From positions 248,001-312,000 of the forward strand of contig NW_026570347.1 of assembly GCF_019649055.1 (NCBI RefSeq): DNA of 64,000 nt, read 5' to 3'. The position numbers and the translations under genes were made by a program. The notes beneath the pieces were generated by a model. That model was not told where the DNA came from, made no database searches, and saw only the letters and a program-made list of their open reading frames with translations. Positions 35,136 to 48,000 of the stretch are shown piece by piece (position 1 is the first letter of the stretch; every line of letters begins with the position of its first letter). This DNA comes from Paramacrobiotus metropolitanus. Taxonomy: Eukaryota; Tardigrada; Eutardigrada; Parachela; Macrobiotidae.

Positions 35136-35510
35136 TGTTATATGTTTATTATTTTATTTAACGTCTGTGCTTTAGTTAACGGGGAAGATTTCTCTGATGG
35201 GAGAAATCTGTTGATAAACGCCCACCTGAACTTGCAGCCTCTCTCTGCCCTTCAACCGCTCGCCTGCCTCCTACTACGCCGGATCCGGGTTACTTGCGCC
35301 GCTAAGCCTATAAAAAGCCCCTGCACACCGGCTGCCGGCTTCATTATTGCAGCTAGTTACTTGCAAAATTTTTTTTCGCTCTCGGGCGTCCTTAGGGCGC
35401 TTCGCACCGTGTTGTTGTTGGCACTTCGGTGCCCTTTCGTTCCCCCCATGTCTGTAGCGATTCTGTCATGTATTGTGTTAACGAAAATAAAGTGAGGTAC
35501 CAGCGTTTAT
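35136..35510 (+). mobile_element. candidate solo LTR
   Basis: The block begins TGTTATATG and has a TATA box (CCTATAAAAAGCCC, 35306-35319) about 170 bp in. It has a polyadenylation signal AATAAA (35486-35491) about 175 bp later and no coding capacity, which is the order expected of an LTR with U3, R and U5. I could not define the exact 3' end or a target-site duplication, and no second copy is in the window. Confidence 0.5.
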
Positions 35511-36789
35511 AGTAGCTAATTTGTTCAAATTTAACTGCAGCGACTTCCTCCTCACCGCTCAAGATATGGAACTTCAAGAATGCGTTACCTTAATTCAACC
35601 TGACTATGCGGATGTGATTGTGCTGGACAAGACACGATATTCTTCTTAAATTTTTTATACATATTTTAATTGTATGAACGGACGTATTGAAGTGAAGTTG
35701 AAATGGAATTTGTTGGCAGTCACCAAATGGAAGTAAAAATATAGCAGGAAACCTCGTATTGCTAAATTTGCGTGCCGGGTTTAAATTCGTAGAACTGATA
35801 ATTCGTAAAACTAATGAAGTATACCAGTACGAGTAAAGCTTAATGATTACCCAGCATTAGTAAAGCTCGGAAGCCCATACTGATACACCTCGTACTCGTA
35901 AATCTCGTACTGATGAACCAGTACGAGTAAAACTCGGAAGCCTTCTTTTGGGCCTTTGGAAGTTTACTGGGAGGCCTATGGTTCGCTTATTATGTTGCCA
36001 CATAGAAGCCCGTAAGATAACACAAAGGCGCAATCTGGCGGCCTGAAACTGGAGGGCACGCGGTTGGCTTCCTTCAAGCCAACCCAGGGGCCTCTTAATT
36101 GGCGGGCTTTGGAAAGCCCGCCTTTTGCCATTTTTATGCCGGTAAGCAGGCCCTTTTGCACGTGGCCCTTTTCCGGTTGGCAGGAGGTCATAAAATTTGC
36201 ACTGGGTCCGAAAAGGGCATCGCTACTTCTGTTTTTATTACGCGGTCAACCTAACCGCATCGCTGGCGAAGCTTGGAAAAGATAAAAAGCCGAGAAAGGC
36301 GTATTTTGTACAGACCGCAGGGTGCTGACAGCCTAATTGATCCACTTTATAACAGGCAACAACCACAAGACATTATCAAATATGCTCAATAAGATGACTA
36401 TGAAACGATGATCAAGCGCTTTTCCCGCAAATTGCATCATGATCATAAAATTTTACATGCAGAACTGTGAACCGGATTAAGCAAAAATGAATAAATAATC
36501 CAGTTAACCTTCGAAAATAATTTGCATGCAAGCTCGTTATGCTGTCATCCCCATAATTTGGAAGTTATTAAGGATGATCAGGTCAATGAGAACTTCCTGA
36601 GATACAGCAGTACGGAATGAAAAAGTTACACAAATACATATCTCTAGGACGCAGCCGAAATGCTGCAAGGAAGGAAGCACTGATGCGCCTAATGATAATA
36701 AACATCAAAATATAAGGTAAAGCACAAACAATTTGCGTTGAAAATAAATGTTAGGTGTGATTCCGCACTGCTTAATTAGGTGAAAGCGG
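35511..36789. other. non-coding stretch with tandem CGTACTGG-type words and GC foldbacks
   Basis: Between 35780 and 35940 the words CCAGTACGAGTAAA and CTCGGAAGCC recur two to three times, indicating a small degenerate tandem repeat. The foldbacks at 36062-36122 follow. No gene is seen before the stop codon of the oxidase at 36790. Confidence 0.5.
36062..36122. repeat. two adjacent perfect foldbacks
   Basis: GGTTGGCTT (36062-36070) pairs with AAGCCAACC (36076-36084). GGCGGGCTTT (36101-36110) pairs with AAAGCCCGCC (36113-36122) over a 2-nt loop. They stand side by side in GC-rich DNA within an AT-rich neighbourhood. Confidence 0.7.
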
Positions 36790-39700
36790 TTATTTTTTTA
36801 GTAGCATTTGTTCGTTCTCAATCCTGCAGTACTGCTGTGTTCTTTCAACAGTAACAGGAGCATCTACGAAAGAACAGTAAAAATATCTGTAAATCAAATT
36901 CGATATTTTTGTGTGGGATATATATGGCACACGTACCAATGCGGAACCAGTCGTCCTTTTGAATTTCATTCAGATGAGCGAATATAGCGTTTTGCAGAGC
37001 AAACACGACAGATGCCGACATACACAGTGGCGGCTCCGCAACAACTGCAAAACCGATAACCATGGAGCGATCAGCTTGCAGAAACACGAAACCGTTGTCT
37101 TTCTAGTAGCTTACTTTTGCTCCGTAAAACACCACTAGGGTTTGGAGCGTTTTTCAACATGGTGATCCGGAAGTCCACAGGAATATCTTTTGTCGTTGGA
37201 GGTTTGTATTTCCATGTGCCAAAGGTCAGATTGCTCCCAGTTTTCTTGTCAAAGATAATCTCTTCCGAAGTGAAGTAGCCTAGTCCCATAATGACCGCGC
37301 CTTCGATTTGACCAACGTCTGAAAAATCAATAAACAAAACTGAGACTACTTGAGTATATGGCAGATTAATAGATTTTATTTAAAAAAACTCAAAATAGTT
37401 TCACGCCTTGAAAAAATAAGGTCCTTTTTTACCTATCAATGGCGACATGCTTTCACCACAGTCATAAAGCACATCAAGGCGGTTAATTTGATATTGGCCG
37501 GTTAAACCATCCAGTTCCACTTCCGTACACACTGGAAAAACCAGAGACTATTAATAACCACGGCACAGCGGTACCTCGTAAATTCTTACTGGCTCCGTAG
37601 GTGTTGTAAACTGTCAGTCCAGGCGGATGAGGAGCAGCCCTGGAATCATATTAAATAAAATAAACCGTATCCATTCTTTGATTGATCGTTTTCCTTTTAA
37701 TAACAATTACGATTACGTACAAAAAACGAAAACCGTTTTATATAAAACTGCAAAAGATACAAGTTAACAAAATTAATAACAGTGACGACTTTGAAAGTAA
37801 GCAGATCATTAAGGCACAAATGTCTTTCGGAATGCAATGGTTTTTATTATTATACACATTACAGTGTTCGGGCGGTCAGGTCGACTCCCCGGGAGTTGCA
37901 CTCCTCCACCAGCTGTTCCCAAGTTGGAGACTTCATAGAATCTTTTACCGGCTTCATCAAAGCTTTTAGTTGATCGCAGCAACTAATCGCAGCCTAAGAT
38001 CAATTTGCGTGTTGCAGTTTTGTTTCCATTCGCAGAATATCAAGATTTTAATGGAGCCAAAAAGCACGAGACATGTTATTTAACAAAAGAATTACCATGC
38101 AGGCTATCTCGCTTGTAATGCTGCCGCCGGTCGGTGTTCCGTTGGCGTCCGTAAGGGATGCATTAGCCTTAATCGCGATATACTTCATATCGATACCTAG
38201 CTCGTACGCAACAACTTGCGCCACCTGAAAATGACAGATTTTGAATTATTAACGACTACGCCAAACAGGTGGTTATGTTCTGCAAACACGTCACAAAAAA
38301 TTAAAAGAATTTCGCCAATACACAGAATTTATCATATCCAAAAGGCATTTGTCATGCTTATTCAGGTTAATCACGGCTAACAACTATAATTATTTATCGA
38401 ACAACGCAGTATCGCGATGACCTTACTTTGGTGTTTATGCCTTGTCCAATTTCCACTCCGCCGTGCGTTACTGCAACTGTACCGTCCCCGTGGTAAACAG
38501 CTAGCAGACAGTTGATCTGTCGACGTGCCCAAGAGCACGAATAACGCATGGGAACCACGTTAATTCCTCGTTTCCGCCAGCGGTTCTCCTTATTAAATTG
38601 CTTAACAGTATTTAAACGTTCACTGTATGACGATGTCTGCAAGAGCTGCTCCGTAATAGCTTTTATGTTGCAGTCTTTAATTGTGGAACCGTCCAACAGC
38701 TTATCGCCATTTTTCACGAAATTCAGCATTTTCACTTCGATGGATGGCTTTTGTAGCACTTTCGATACATGTTCCATCATATATTCGATGAAATATATTG
38801 CTTCCGTACTCCCTGCACAAAATTAAATTATTAATATTAATATTAACGATTACATTTATGGCACGGGAACTGATCAGCTCGTCAACTGGTTTTGATTAAT
38901 AAATCCATGTTTTATAATAAGCAATATTGTGTTACGTGGTTGAGAACACAAACCTGGAGCTCGACATGCGGTGTTCGGTGTAACATTCGTTTTGCAGTTA
39001 AAAAGGTTGAACTTCCATGCGGAGCAGAAATAAGCTGCAACACATTATATTATTTTACATCCCAGTATAACATTAATCATTCCATACGGACGAGAAAATA
39101 CTATTTACCATTATCTGCTCTCGCTTTCCATCCACCGATTGCAGCTCCGGCATTAAAAGCGCCTAAAGAGTTACAGTTTATTTATACAAAACCTTCGGAA
39201 ACCACAGAATGTCAGAATGCCTTACCGGTATTGCTGTATACATCACAAATAACGCTTAGCAATTTCCCCGTTTTATCGAAACCAACTTGATATTTTCCGT
39301 AATACGGAAATCTTTTTCCGATAGTGCGGGAATTATCCCAGAGGCTCATATGCATCTTGACAGGTCTGCAAAAATAGTAGGTGATCAAGTATTCCACAGA
39401 AGGGTATTACTGTAATCATTACTTCTTCAGCAAAAACGCCGCAACCGCTGTAGCAGCCGATATATGGTTAGTGCGGAAAATTTTGGCGCCGAATCCTCCT
39501 CCACATCGCTTGACGGAAATATTAACCCTAAAATCAGGAACTCATAAAGCTGCTTAACTTCGGAGGAACTACATGCTTCTCTTACTTATGCTTTTTAATC
39601 GCTAAGCATTGTGATACGGCGGTTTGCACACCGTCAATCCATTGCGTACCAACGTCCAAGCTGACACCGTCTTCTTCTGGATAAGCTACCGAAACCTTTA

Positions 39701-42700
39701 CACACAATAGAAAGTCTTTGTTTCAGTTTGAAACTTTGAACAACAACGTATTATTTATCAACATATGTTGCATATATTTCCTAACAAATATTTTCATATC
39801 CTAGTATTACTGTCAATACGTAATCAAAACTAGCTGCAGCTTTTTTTAACTTTAATTTTTACGTTTATGGTAGATTTAAGCGAAATTACCTGACTACAGC
39901 TAGATTTTGCATTATTAAGGCCATTGTACCATGGTTTCCATGTGATAATGCGCTTGAGCACCAATCTCCAGTTCGCCACTGATTTTATTCGGCGCCTGCG
40001 CTAGCGCTTTATCCGGATCACTGACTATGATGCTTTGCATTTGACCATGAAACGATTTCTGGCTTATGGCGTCTTGACAGGAAAGGATAGGAGTTTTCAC
40101 GTTGCTGTAGGTGACCTTTACCAACTTTGCTCCCGCTTCCGCTACCGCTTTAGTATCTGCGCATGGATTCACCACTTATAGGTCACACATCGATGCAGTA
40201 ATTATCGTGCTGTGTGATGACTGATTACGATCCACCCCACCTGCAACCACCAGCGCCACTGGTTGTCCCGCATAGGAACTCTGTTTGGAGGCAAACAGTT
40301 CTTCTGGATCGGTGGGCCCCAGAGTTGCGGGTGGGCTGACGTTATTTTTGCCAGGAATATCCGCGGCTGTGAAAACTTGCCGAACGCCGGGCAGTTCCTA
40401 AATAAACCGCTACCAGTAAACATAATTTTAAGGAAATAATAGAACGACTTAATTATTCAGGAGCCACTATTTCCTACAAATAAAAACCTTATAAGAATAA
40501 AGCAAATTTCATAATAATTGATAAGATATACAAATACAATTAACCATTAGACATCTACTTGAACCACATGGGGCTAATGCTTATGCTTAACCGTATAATT
40601 ATAATGATAGCCATACAAATATCTATAGCACTATGGTACTACTGGTAGCGCGTACCAAGGCAGGCGCTGTGTCCACGCGAAAAATAGTGGCATTGGCTGT
40701 TGTTGTCAACACAAAAGCGGCATGGAGAATATGACTTCCAAAGGCGTCACTAATGTACTTGGCTTCACCGGTACGCTGCGCTAGGGACTCTATCTTGGGA
40801 ATGGGTTGAGTCAACGGCCATTCCTCCTGTTTTGTGTCGAATGCTTGGGTGCCGAATGAAAGGGGACGTGCAATATTCCCAACGGCGGAACGAAAGACTG
40901 GATCGGCATAGTCGCCCACAATTTCCAGAACAAACTGAAGCAAAACAAACTCTGGGAATATTCAGTCAGAGAAATTTACTGCAGAACAATTATGTATTTT
41001 AGCTGTTTAAAATATGAATTCCCTCGTAATTAAGCTACAAAATGCATTCAAGATGCATTAATCTATTTTGCTAATTCTTTCTGACTCAGTGGAAGCTTTA
41101 CCTTGTAAAACAAGCAACAGCTGAGAGAGGCTTTGTATTTTGGACTGGCTTCTGCCGGCACATCGACTGGTTTAATTTCATTCGCTAGTGTTTTCAAGGC
41201 TTGTTGTAAGATGGCTGCATCGGCGATGTTTTTGCCGCTTAAAAATGTTTCTGTTGCATCCGCATGAATCTGCAAATTTGTTAAAAAACTTTGTTAAAAT
41301 TTGCCATATTGAGATAAGGTTTGTGCTTACAAACTGCTCGGAAATGTTGCCAAACACTACCGCTGGTTTTTCCGCAATCACAAATTTTCCTGGTTGGCTT
41401 CGATCGACTTTGGCCCGAAATCCGGCATTAACGTAAGCATGAGCATTCTATAAAAATGTATTTATTTTATTACCATATTACACATAACTTTAATAAATGA
41501 CGGCAGCTATTTATTGAGCTGCCGTCATTTGTAAAAGAAATTGTAAAAGCTGAGCTGCCGTCATTTGTAAAAGAAATTCCTCTGCAGAGTGCAGTCGTCA
41601 CCTGGTATCGCGGCATAATCTTGTAAGTTCGAAAGACGTAATCTTTGGAAAATGCAGGTAAATCAGCACGCAAAATCAATTTGCCTGTTAGGTTGAGCTT
41701 AACAAAATCTTCCATAGAGCAGGATTTATTTTCGGGACCTACAGAGAAAACCAGGCATGGCAAAATTAAGACGGAGCGTGAAGTAAACCTGCTGATGCCA
41801 GATTTTCTCACCAACATAAATCGTAGCATTTCCCGTTACAAATGATACAAACGTGTCCGAAGGAAATTCGTTTTTCCTGTTTTTCATAGCCAAATTGCCA
41901 CCCCATGATCCAACATTTCTCACTGATACATGCGCCGTTTTGCTGATAATTTCGGCCAATGCCGGAAGATGTTGAAAACCAGGCGCGTCGCGGTATTTAC
42001 GACATACTTCGATGACATCTCGCAATGGCAGATTAGCTCCGATGCTAACGAGATTGTCCGCCTTGTCCATTTTGTACAAATCCCTGATGCCTTTCAAATC
42101 CATATAGGCCGTATAGAACGGATCGTCATAAACACCAATGCCGGTGTGACCCACGACGTAGTAAAAACTCGTTCCCGGGTTCGTTTTAATAAGCTGGTAA
42201 GCTTCGTTGAGTGAGGTCGGTTTATACCATGGGAAAGCATTTTCCGTTATGGTCTTCGGTAAAGAACAAGCCTCTAGCTGGGATTGTTGACCGTTACCGC
42301 AGCGTCCGGGGCAATGGCGCGATTTTACGCAAGGTGGTGTTCTATGATCCTGGAAAATGCAACAAAGCTCACCGGTCAGTATCCGCGCGTGTGAGCGGTA
42401 CCGAACGCGAATATAATGAAAACATGAGCAAAAAATCTATCTACTTCATCTTTCACAGTCAGAATAAAAAATGCTTAAATTACAAGTTTAAGATAAATTT
42501 TAGCACAGCGCCTTCTTCAGAAATATATATGGTCAAAGTTAAACTAATTGCAGTTGCCCAAATAGCAGCCTGTTAACGTTTTCAGATTACTTCAATATCC
42601 AAACAGTTTTTGGTGTCTTCGTCACAGTCAGACTTTGCAAAAGATTTGAAGGCATCCAAAATGGGACGATAACCTAACGCATCATAACATAATAATATCA

Positions 42701-44002
42701 TTACAACAAGTATATAACTACATATATTTTTTGTATTAAAAATTACGAGTTAAGGCATGTAATAAATAGAAATGGAGAAGAGCCTAATTATAGAACCTGA
42801 CAAAGGCGTCCCAAATATAAATAAAACGAAATTTGTTTTAAAGGTACGTTAGTGTTTGTTTCTAGCTGTCAGAAACGAAAACTGTTGATATGATAAATTA
42901 CGAATATATTGTTGACATTTAATGCAACCAACCGGTGCAACGGCATATATTTCCATCAAAACCATTTTCAACCAGCTGTTTCGTTAACTGGCCTTCCGGC
43001 GCATTCTGTACAAGGCTGCAACAGACACATCGACACATTACAAAATATCATGACAGTCAAACGAGGAACAACCTTGACAATCCTTGATGATATAAATTTT
43101 GCATATTAAACCAAGTTGTAATTTAGCACAGATTTACCAAAAATTTAAACAATAAAGCAAAAAGCGAAAATCGTATTTACCTGTACATAGTCATAACCAA
43201 CGCGGGAATGCGGCCTCCGTCATGGGAACAGCACCAGCATCGGCTAATTTAGATGAGATGTTCTGTATAATCAGACCGTCTGTTTCTGTTGTCGGTTGAG
43301 GCTGTGGATTAAGTACATCTTTATTATGATAGAAAAATAGTGTGAGTTTTGTATACCGCCAAATAAAATTTTACCCAACCGGATGTACAGTAGCCACACT
43401 GTGTTCCATAATGTTCCGTGAGGCGCGATTGAATAACATGAGGCTTATTTTGATCTCCGATGCCCTCAGCTGTGGTGATTTCCCAACCATCGCAAGATAG
43501 AATGGGACACAGGCACTGATTCGAAAATATACTTACAACAAAAGTCTAAATACGAGTACTTAATTATGCATTGCAAAATTTTATGGATATATATTTTGTA
43601 TGAGAGGTTTTTACTGTACCGAATTTAATACTATACAGTACATGTCTAATATAGACAGAACGACTTATACACACGGAATTAATTGAGCGCTGCACAATTT
43701 GTCCGCTGTCGGCGGGATCGGGATATGCGGCATGTACAATGCACACTCCGCATCCTCCTTCTCTGCACATGACCTTGGTTCCAGTTAGCCCGAGGTGATC
43801 CCGCAAGTAATCATTCAGGGAGACGTCGGAATACGTTGTTGGTACTAAAAATATGCAACACATGTCTCCTGGATCGCAGTTTGTTAGTTTTAACATGCAT
43901 TAATGCATCGGACGATAGTTTACCGTTGTATTTTTTTCCATTGATCACAACTGTGACACTGCTCCCATCGCGGGCGTCATGGGTTTCGACTGGTGGACCC
44001 AT
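36790..44002 (-). CDS. aldehyde oxidase / xanthine dehydrogenase family molybdo-flavoenzyme, 26 exons, 1288 aa
   Basis: The 26 exons start at 44002, 43844, 43515, 43197, 43015, 42673, 42349, 41738, 41447, 41269, 40934, 40397, 40156, 39695, 39527, 39365, 39162, 39034, 38812, 38224, 37993, 37639, 37531, 37318, 37044 and 36863. Phases agree (3867 nt). Two 2Fe-2S domains are at the N-terminus (CREGGCGVC; QCGYC...CRCTGYRP). The FAD domain follows (VGHTGIGVYDDP, VGSWGGNLAM), then the molybdopterin domains (GEAKYISD, ADIPGKN, HYHMET, VSVKRCGGGFGAKI, GGVEIGQGINTK). The catalytic Glu is in IVAEPPL. CRAPGSTEA where xanthine dehydrogenase has FRGFGG argues for aldehyde oxidase. It is a cytosolic enzyme oxidising aldehydes and heterocycles. 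The fourth exon (17 nt, VMTMY) has lost its AG acceptor to a retroelement fragment, so the allele may be non-functional. Confidence 0.9.
41495..41567. repeat. foldback plus tandem copy in an oxidase intron
   Basis: AAATGACGGCAGCT (41495-41508) pairs perfectly with AGCTGCCGTCATTT (41517-41530), and the same right arm recurs at 41554-41567 within a roughly 25-bp direct repeat. It lies in the intron between the exons starting at 41738 and 41447, just after the donor at 41601. Confidence 0.75.
43198..43311 (+). mobile_element. 5'-truncated LINE-type tail fragment inserted in the oxidase gene
   Basis: On the plus strand the sequence reads NAASVMGTAPASANLDEMF and a stop followed by GGCTGTG. It is about 85% identical to the tail at 5741-5845 and ends at the same point after the stop. 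The insertion is antisense to the host gene. Its 5' end directly touches the first base of the 17-nt microexon (43181-43197), where the acceptor should be. A short GTACAT word flanks both sides but no clear target-site duplication is seen. Confidence 0.8.
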
Positions 44003-45040
44003 TTCTGTGTTTTTTTGACAAATACAGTCAAACTGATTACTGATTAGTGAAGGTTTAAAAACAATGCATCACCGTCTCGCATGCTGACCAAACTAAAACA
44101 GACGACAGTAATGCAGGGATGACGGTACGAGTTGTACGATACAACTCTGTACTACGTCACACAGGTGTGCATAGCCAGCCAGGTGGATATGTGGCCAGCG
44201 TTGTGTTGGGTTTTAGTGTGTTGATATGCACAGTCTTGACTGGCATATTTTTCTCTCCTTTTTGTGCCCTTTCCTCCGCAATGTATTGCATTCACTTATG
44301 AATAAAATTCCCATTTTATTCATTTTATTCACGTGTGTTGTCTCATATTCATTCGTCATCCGAGATACGAGGGCAAACCTCGTATTCCCTATATGGTAGC
44401 AGATCTGTGAAAGATCTCGTCTCTCCGGAAGAGCCTCGATCTGTACTGTTTACAGTGCAGACTGGAATCATACCTTGGGATCCCATCCTTGATCGGACGG
44501 ATCCATATTTCAAAATCCCTGCGGATATTTGGGCACCATTAATTCTTCACTGACGAGCAGTGGAAAGGGAGGAATCAACTCCAGAAGAGACGGACGCGAC
44601 AGTTCACGGAATAACGCTGCTGGACGCCTGACATCTCTGTGTACGAAACACACTGTGTCATAGGGACAACAGTGAACCGTGTATGCGCGCCGTACCTTTA
44701 AGGAAACGAAATCAACAGCAGTTACCAAACGATCAAGAATTGTTTCTAGAATTACTTCTGACGAACAGAAAACTTTACGAAGAAAAACGAAAAATTCCTT
44801 ACCTTTTCAGATAAATTCTACGATAGAATTTCCTGGTTACGTGCCTGGAATTTTGATAGCTGTTTTCTGTCTGTCTGTGGTAAGTGCACAGTAGCTAGAT
44901 TATTATCAGCCTAGCACGAAAACAAAAGAAGCGGATATATCCGCATACAAAAAATATTGCTACTGCAATAAAGCCGTGCCTTTCTGCCTGTGCATTGACC
45001 TGTAATTAAAATTCTTGTACACTGTAAATTACAAAATACG
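44003..45040. other. oxidase upstream region and unresolved 5' flank of the Gypsy-type element
   Basis: No coding signal is supported. The first few hundred bases should hold the oxidase promoter. The rest may contain the leader or LTR of the element whose gag starts at 45041, but I found no matching sequence downstream to define LTRs. Confidence 0.45.
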
Positions 45041-48000
45041 ATGTCTGGGAAATACGGAATTTTTAACGGATTGAAAAGCATTTTCCCGTTCGGAACACGC
45101 GATAACATGGAGGAAACCATGTTTATGTACGCTGATCGACCAAATCCTCGTCAACCGTCAACTGCTACTGGCGCTACGACGCGCCAGCAGACAAAGAAAT
45201 TGGGAGCTGCTAAAAAATCGAAGAATGACGATAATGATGAGCAATCGTCCAGTGACGACGACACATTATCGCAGACGACTGCGAGGCGAATTTTCCAAGG
45301 ACAAAAGCACCCAACCGATAGTATGGATATTCCATCGAAATTTCAGTTAGGAGACGGTAGCGATAACGAGCGAGGGGATTCTCCCTGGAATGTAGATCAA
45401 CTCGATGCGACCATGATCAAAGCGAACGAAGATAATCTGAAGGACATAATTAAAAATGTTCAAAATGAAATGCCGACGATCGGCGAAGTAGATAAACCGG
45501 AAAAAGAGCTGGACGAACCAGCAACGGAAAAATCAACGGTGGAAAATCCGCAAAATACGACCACCGATACTCACGAAGAGGAAATTACCGACAAAGAAGC
45601 CGCCGATATGACTAAAGCGGAATTACGAGACGAGTTTTATCAAGTCGTCCAACGAAATACGCATCTCAGAGGAGAACTGTCCCAATTAAGTGAACAGTTC
45701 GAAGAGACGTTGGAACGTTTCTTCGAACTGTTCACTGTCTGTTCGAACTGTTCACGCCTTGAAGAATTGGAGAAAAATCGCGAAGCCATGGAAACAGAGT
45801 TCGACAAAGAACACAAGGCAAACACGGACAACCAACAGAAAAACAAGGCATTAACCGCCGAGAATGAACTTTACAAAAAAGTTATCGTAAAAATGGATCA
45901 GCTACGAAAGCTAGATAAAAATAAACATGTGGCCGAACTGGAAAAAGTACGCAAAGAATTTGCAAAATCGTTCAAGGAAAAACGTCACGAAGACGTAAAG
46001 GCACCGACCAAACAGGTCAAAATAACGGAAAAATCGGGATATTTTAAAGTGGAACGCCGTGATGTGGCTGGTAGAAAATCACCGTTTGAAAAGCCACGTG
46101 AAACAGGAGAGGTTTTGTACACGCGAGATCAAGTGGATCAAACGGCGGAGAACGCGCAATATACTGCTTACGAGCAAGGATACCAGGAGGCCGTGGAACA
46201 AATGCAGGAGGAAAATTTTCGTTTAAGTGCAACAATTCGAGATCGGACGAACAGATCGTTGCAAGCCCGTTCCACAGCACCTCTACCTCCCCCAAGACGC
46301 CCACCACCGGTCAACACAGTACCAGTTACAGTTCCTTTACCACCGGGCACGATGCCCGTAAAGGATGTTACGGAATTAATTAAAGCGGCACGCGCCCCGA
46401 TTCCAATTACGAAATACAATGGAAACCGGGAGGAGATTGACAGCTTCATTATAAAGTTTCGCCGTGCTGTAGAGCAGAATAGCTGGGACGAAGCCACAGC
46501 TGTAACGCAGCTAGGAGCGGCATTGACCGGCGAGGCACAGCAGTGGTACAATCTGACGATCAGATCGCAGTCACACCTGGATAATATCGAAGCCTGGTTA
46601 ACGCTGTTGACTGAGCGCTTTACTGATAAGAATCGGGCTACGACAGCCTTGAATGAGCTGACAACACGTGTCTGGCAAGCTGGAAAAGAAGACATTGACA
46701 CCTATTACCAGAAAATGGTGTCTTTACGCGATATGGCCGGTATGATTAGATCAGATAAACAACTCTGCACATTCCTTACGAAAGGAGTTAGCGATAATCC
46801 CCAACTACATATGGCCTTGAAAATTAAAGATCCTAAAACGCCAACGGAATGGCTCTCGTATGTCAGAAGTATTATTTCGGACGATCCGAAATATGTGAAC
46901 GGAACTGACAAGAAGACTGCAACAGTTAGTTTGGTTACTGTTGATGGAGAAAGCTACGCTGTAATTAATGCAGCAACGGCGGATGGTAAAGAAGAGCCGT
47001 GGAAAACGGTTACGAGAAAGAAATGGAAGAATGGCAATGGAGGAAGCCCAAACGGCGACGACAGCCGTAAATCTCCAACCCCATCATCCTCACCGCCAAA
47101 AGGAAGTTCAATCGCCCTTGGAACGGAAACCGAAAATTTAATAACGGCGGTGGAAACAACAATAACAACGGCAATTATGCTCGCAGTTCCTTTTACTTAG
47201 GGATGGCAAGACTTCACTAGACTTCACTTCACTTCACTAAAACTTCGTCAAAGCTTTTAGTCACCAAAATTCACTTCACTAAAAGTCCAAGTGACTAAAA
47301 TTTACTTAACTAAAAGTTTTAGTCGTTAACCGTTGTTAACTTTGACTAAATATAAATATTTATTTTCTTCAAAAATCAGTATTTGGTAGAAAGTTTCATG
47401 AGGAATCGCACTAGTTTTATACAGAATAAAGATACTGCATTGGAAATCCGTTCGGAAAAATGATAATTGCACGCTGTTTTGGCCCAGTCAGGCTGAAATT
47501 AGCGACTTGTGGACCGGTTGGGCTCAGCTTCCGATGGTCTGCGCATTAAAATTCTCTCCTTTTTGCACTTTCGAGCTCCTGACGAGCCAATTTATGGAAA
47601 TCGGTTAACCTTCGCTTCACCAAAACTTTTAGTGACTAAAACCGACTTCACTAAAGTTTTTAGTCTCCAAAATTTACTAAACTAAAACCTTTAGTTTCGC
47701 AAATTTTAGTGACGGTTAACGACTAATTAGTTGACTAAAAAAATTTTGCCACCCCTACTTTTACTGCGATAATTGCGAAATAAAGGGTCACGAAACCCGG
47801 CGTTGCGGATTTGCTGGAGTCGCGAAAATCGACAACCCTACGTTCTGCAATAACCATCCCGAAATGGAGTTATTCTACATGAAAACTCACCCGGAACACC
47901 AGCGGGCAGCAGCAGTACTTGCGCGCCACGCAGCCGGAGCCGGTAATGCGGACTCGAACGGCGGAGATCAGAGGGAAACCCGGGGGAATTTCCGAGGTGG

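Noticed and set aside
44003-45040. 5' LTR of the Gypsy-type element
   Set aside because: I could not find a matching sequence downstream of the element, nor TG...CA ends with target-site duplication, so no LTR is annotated.
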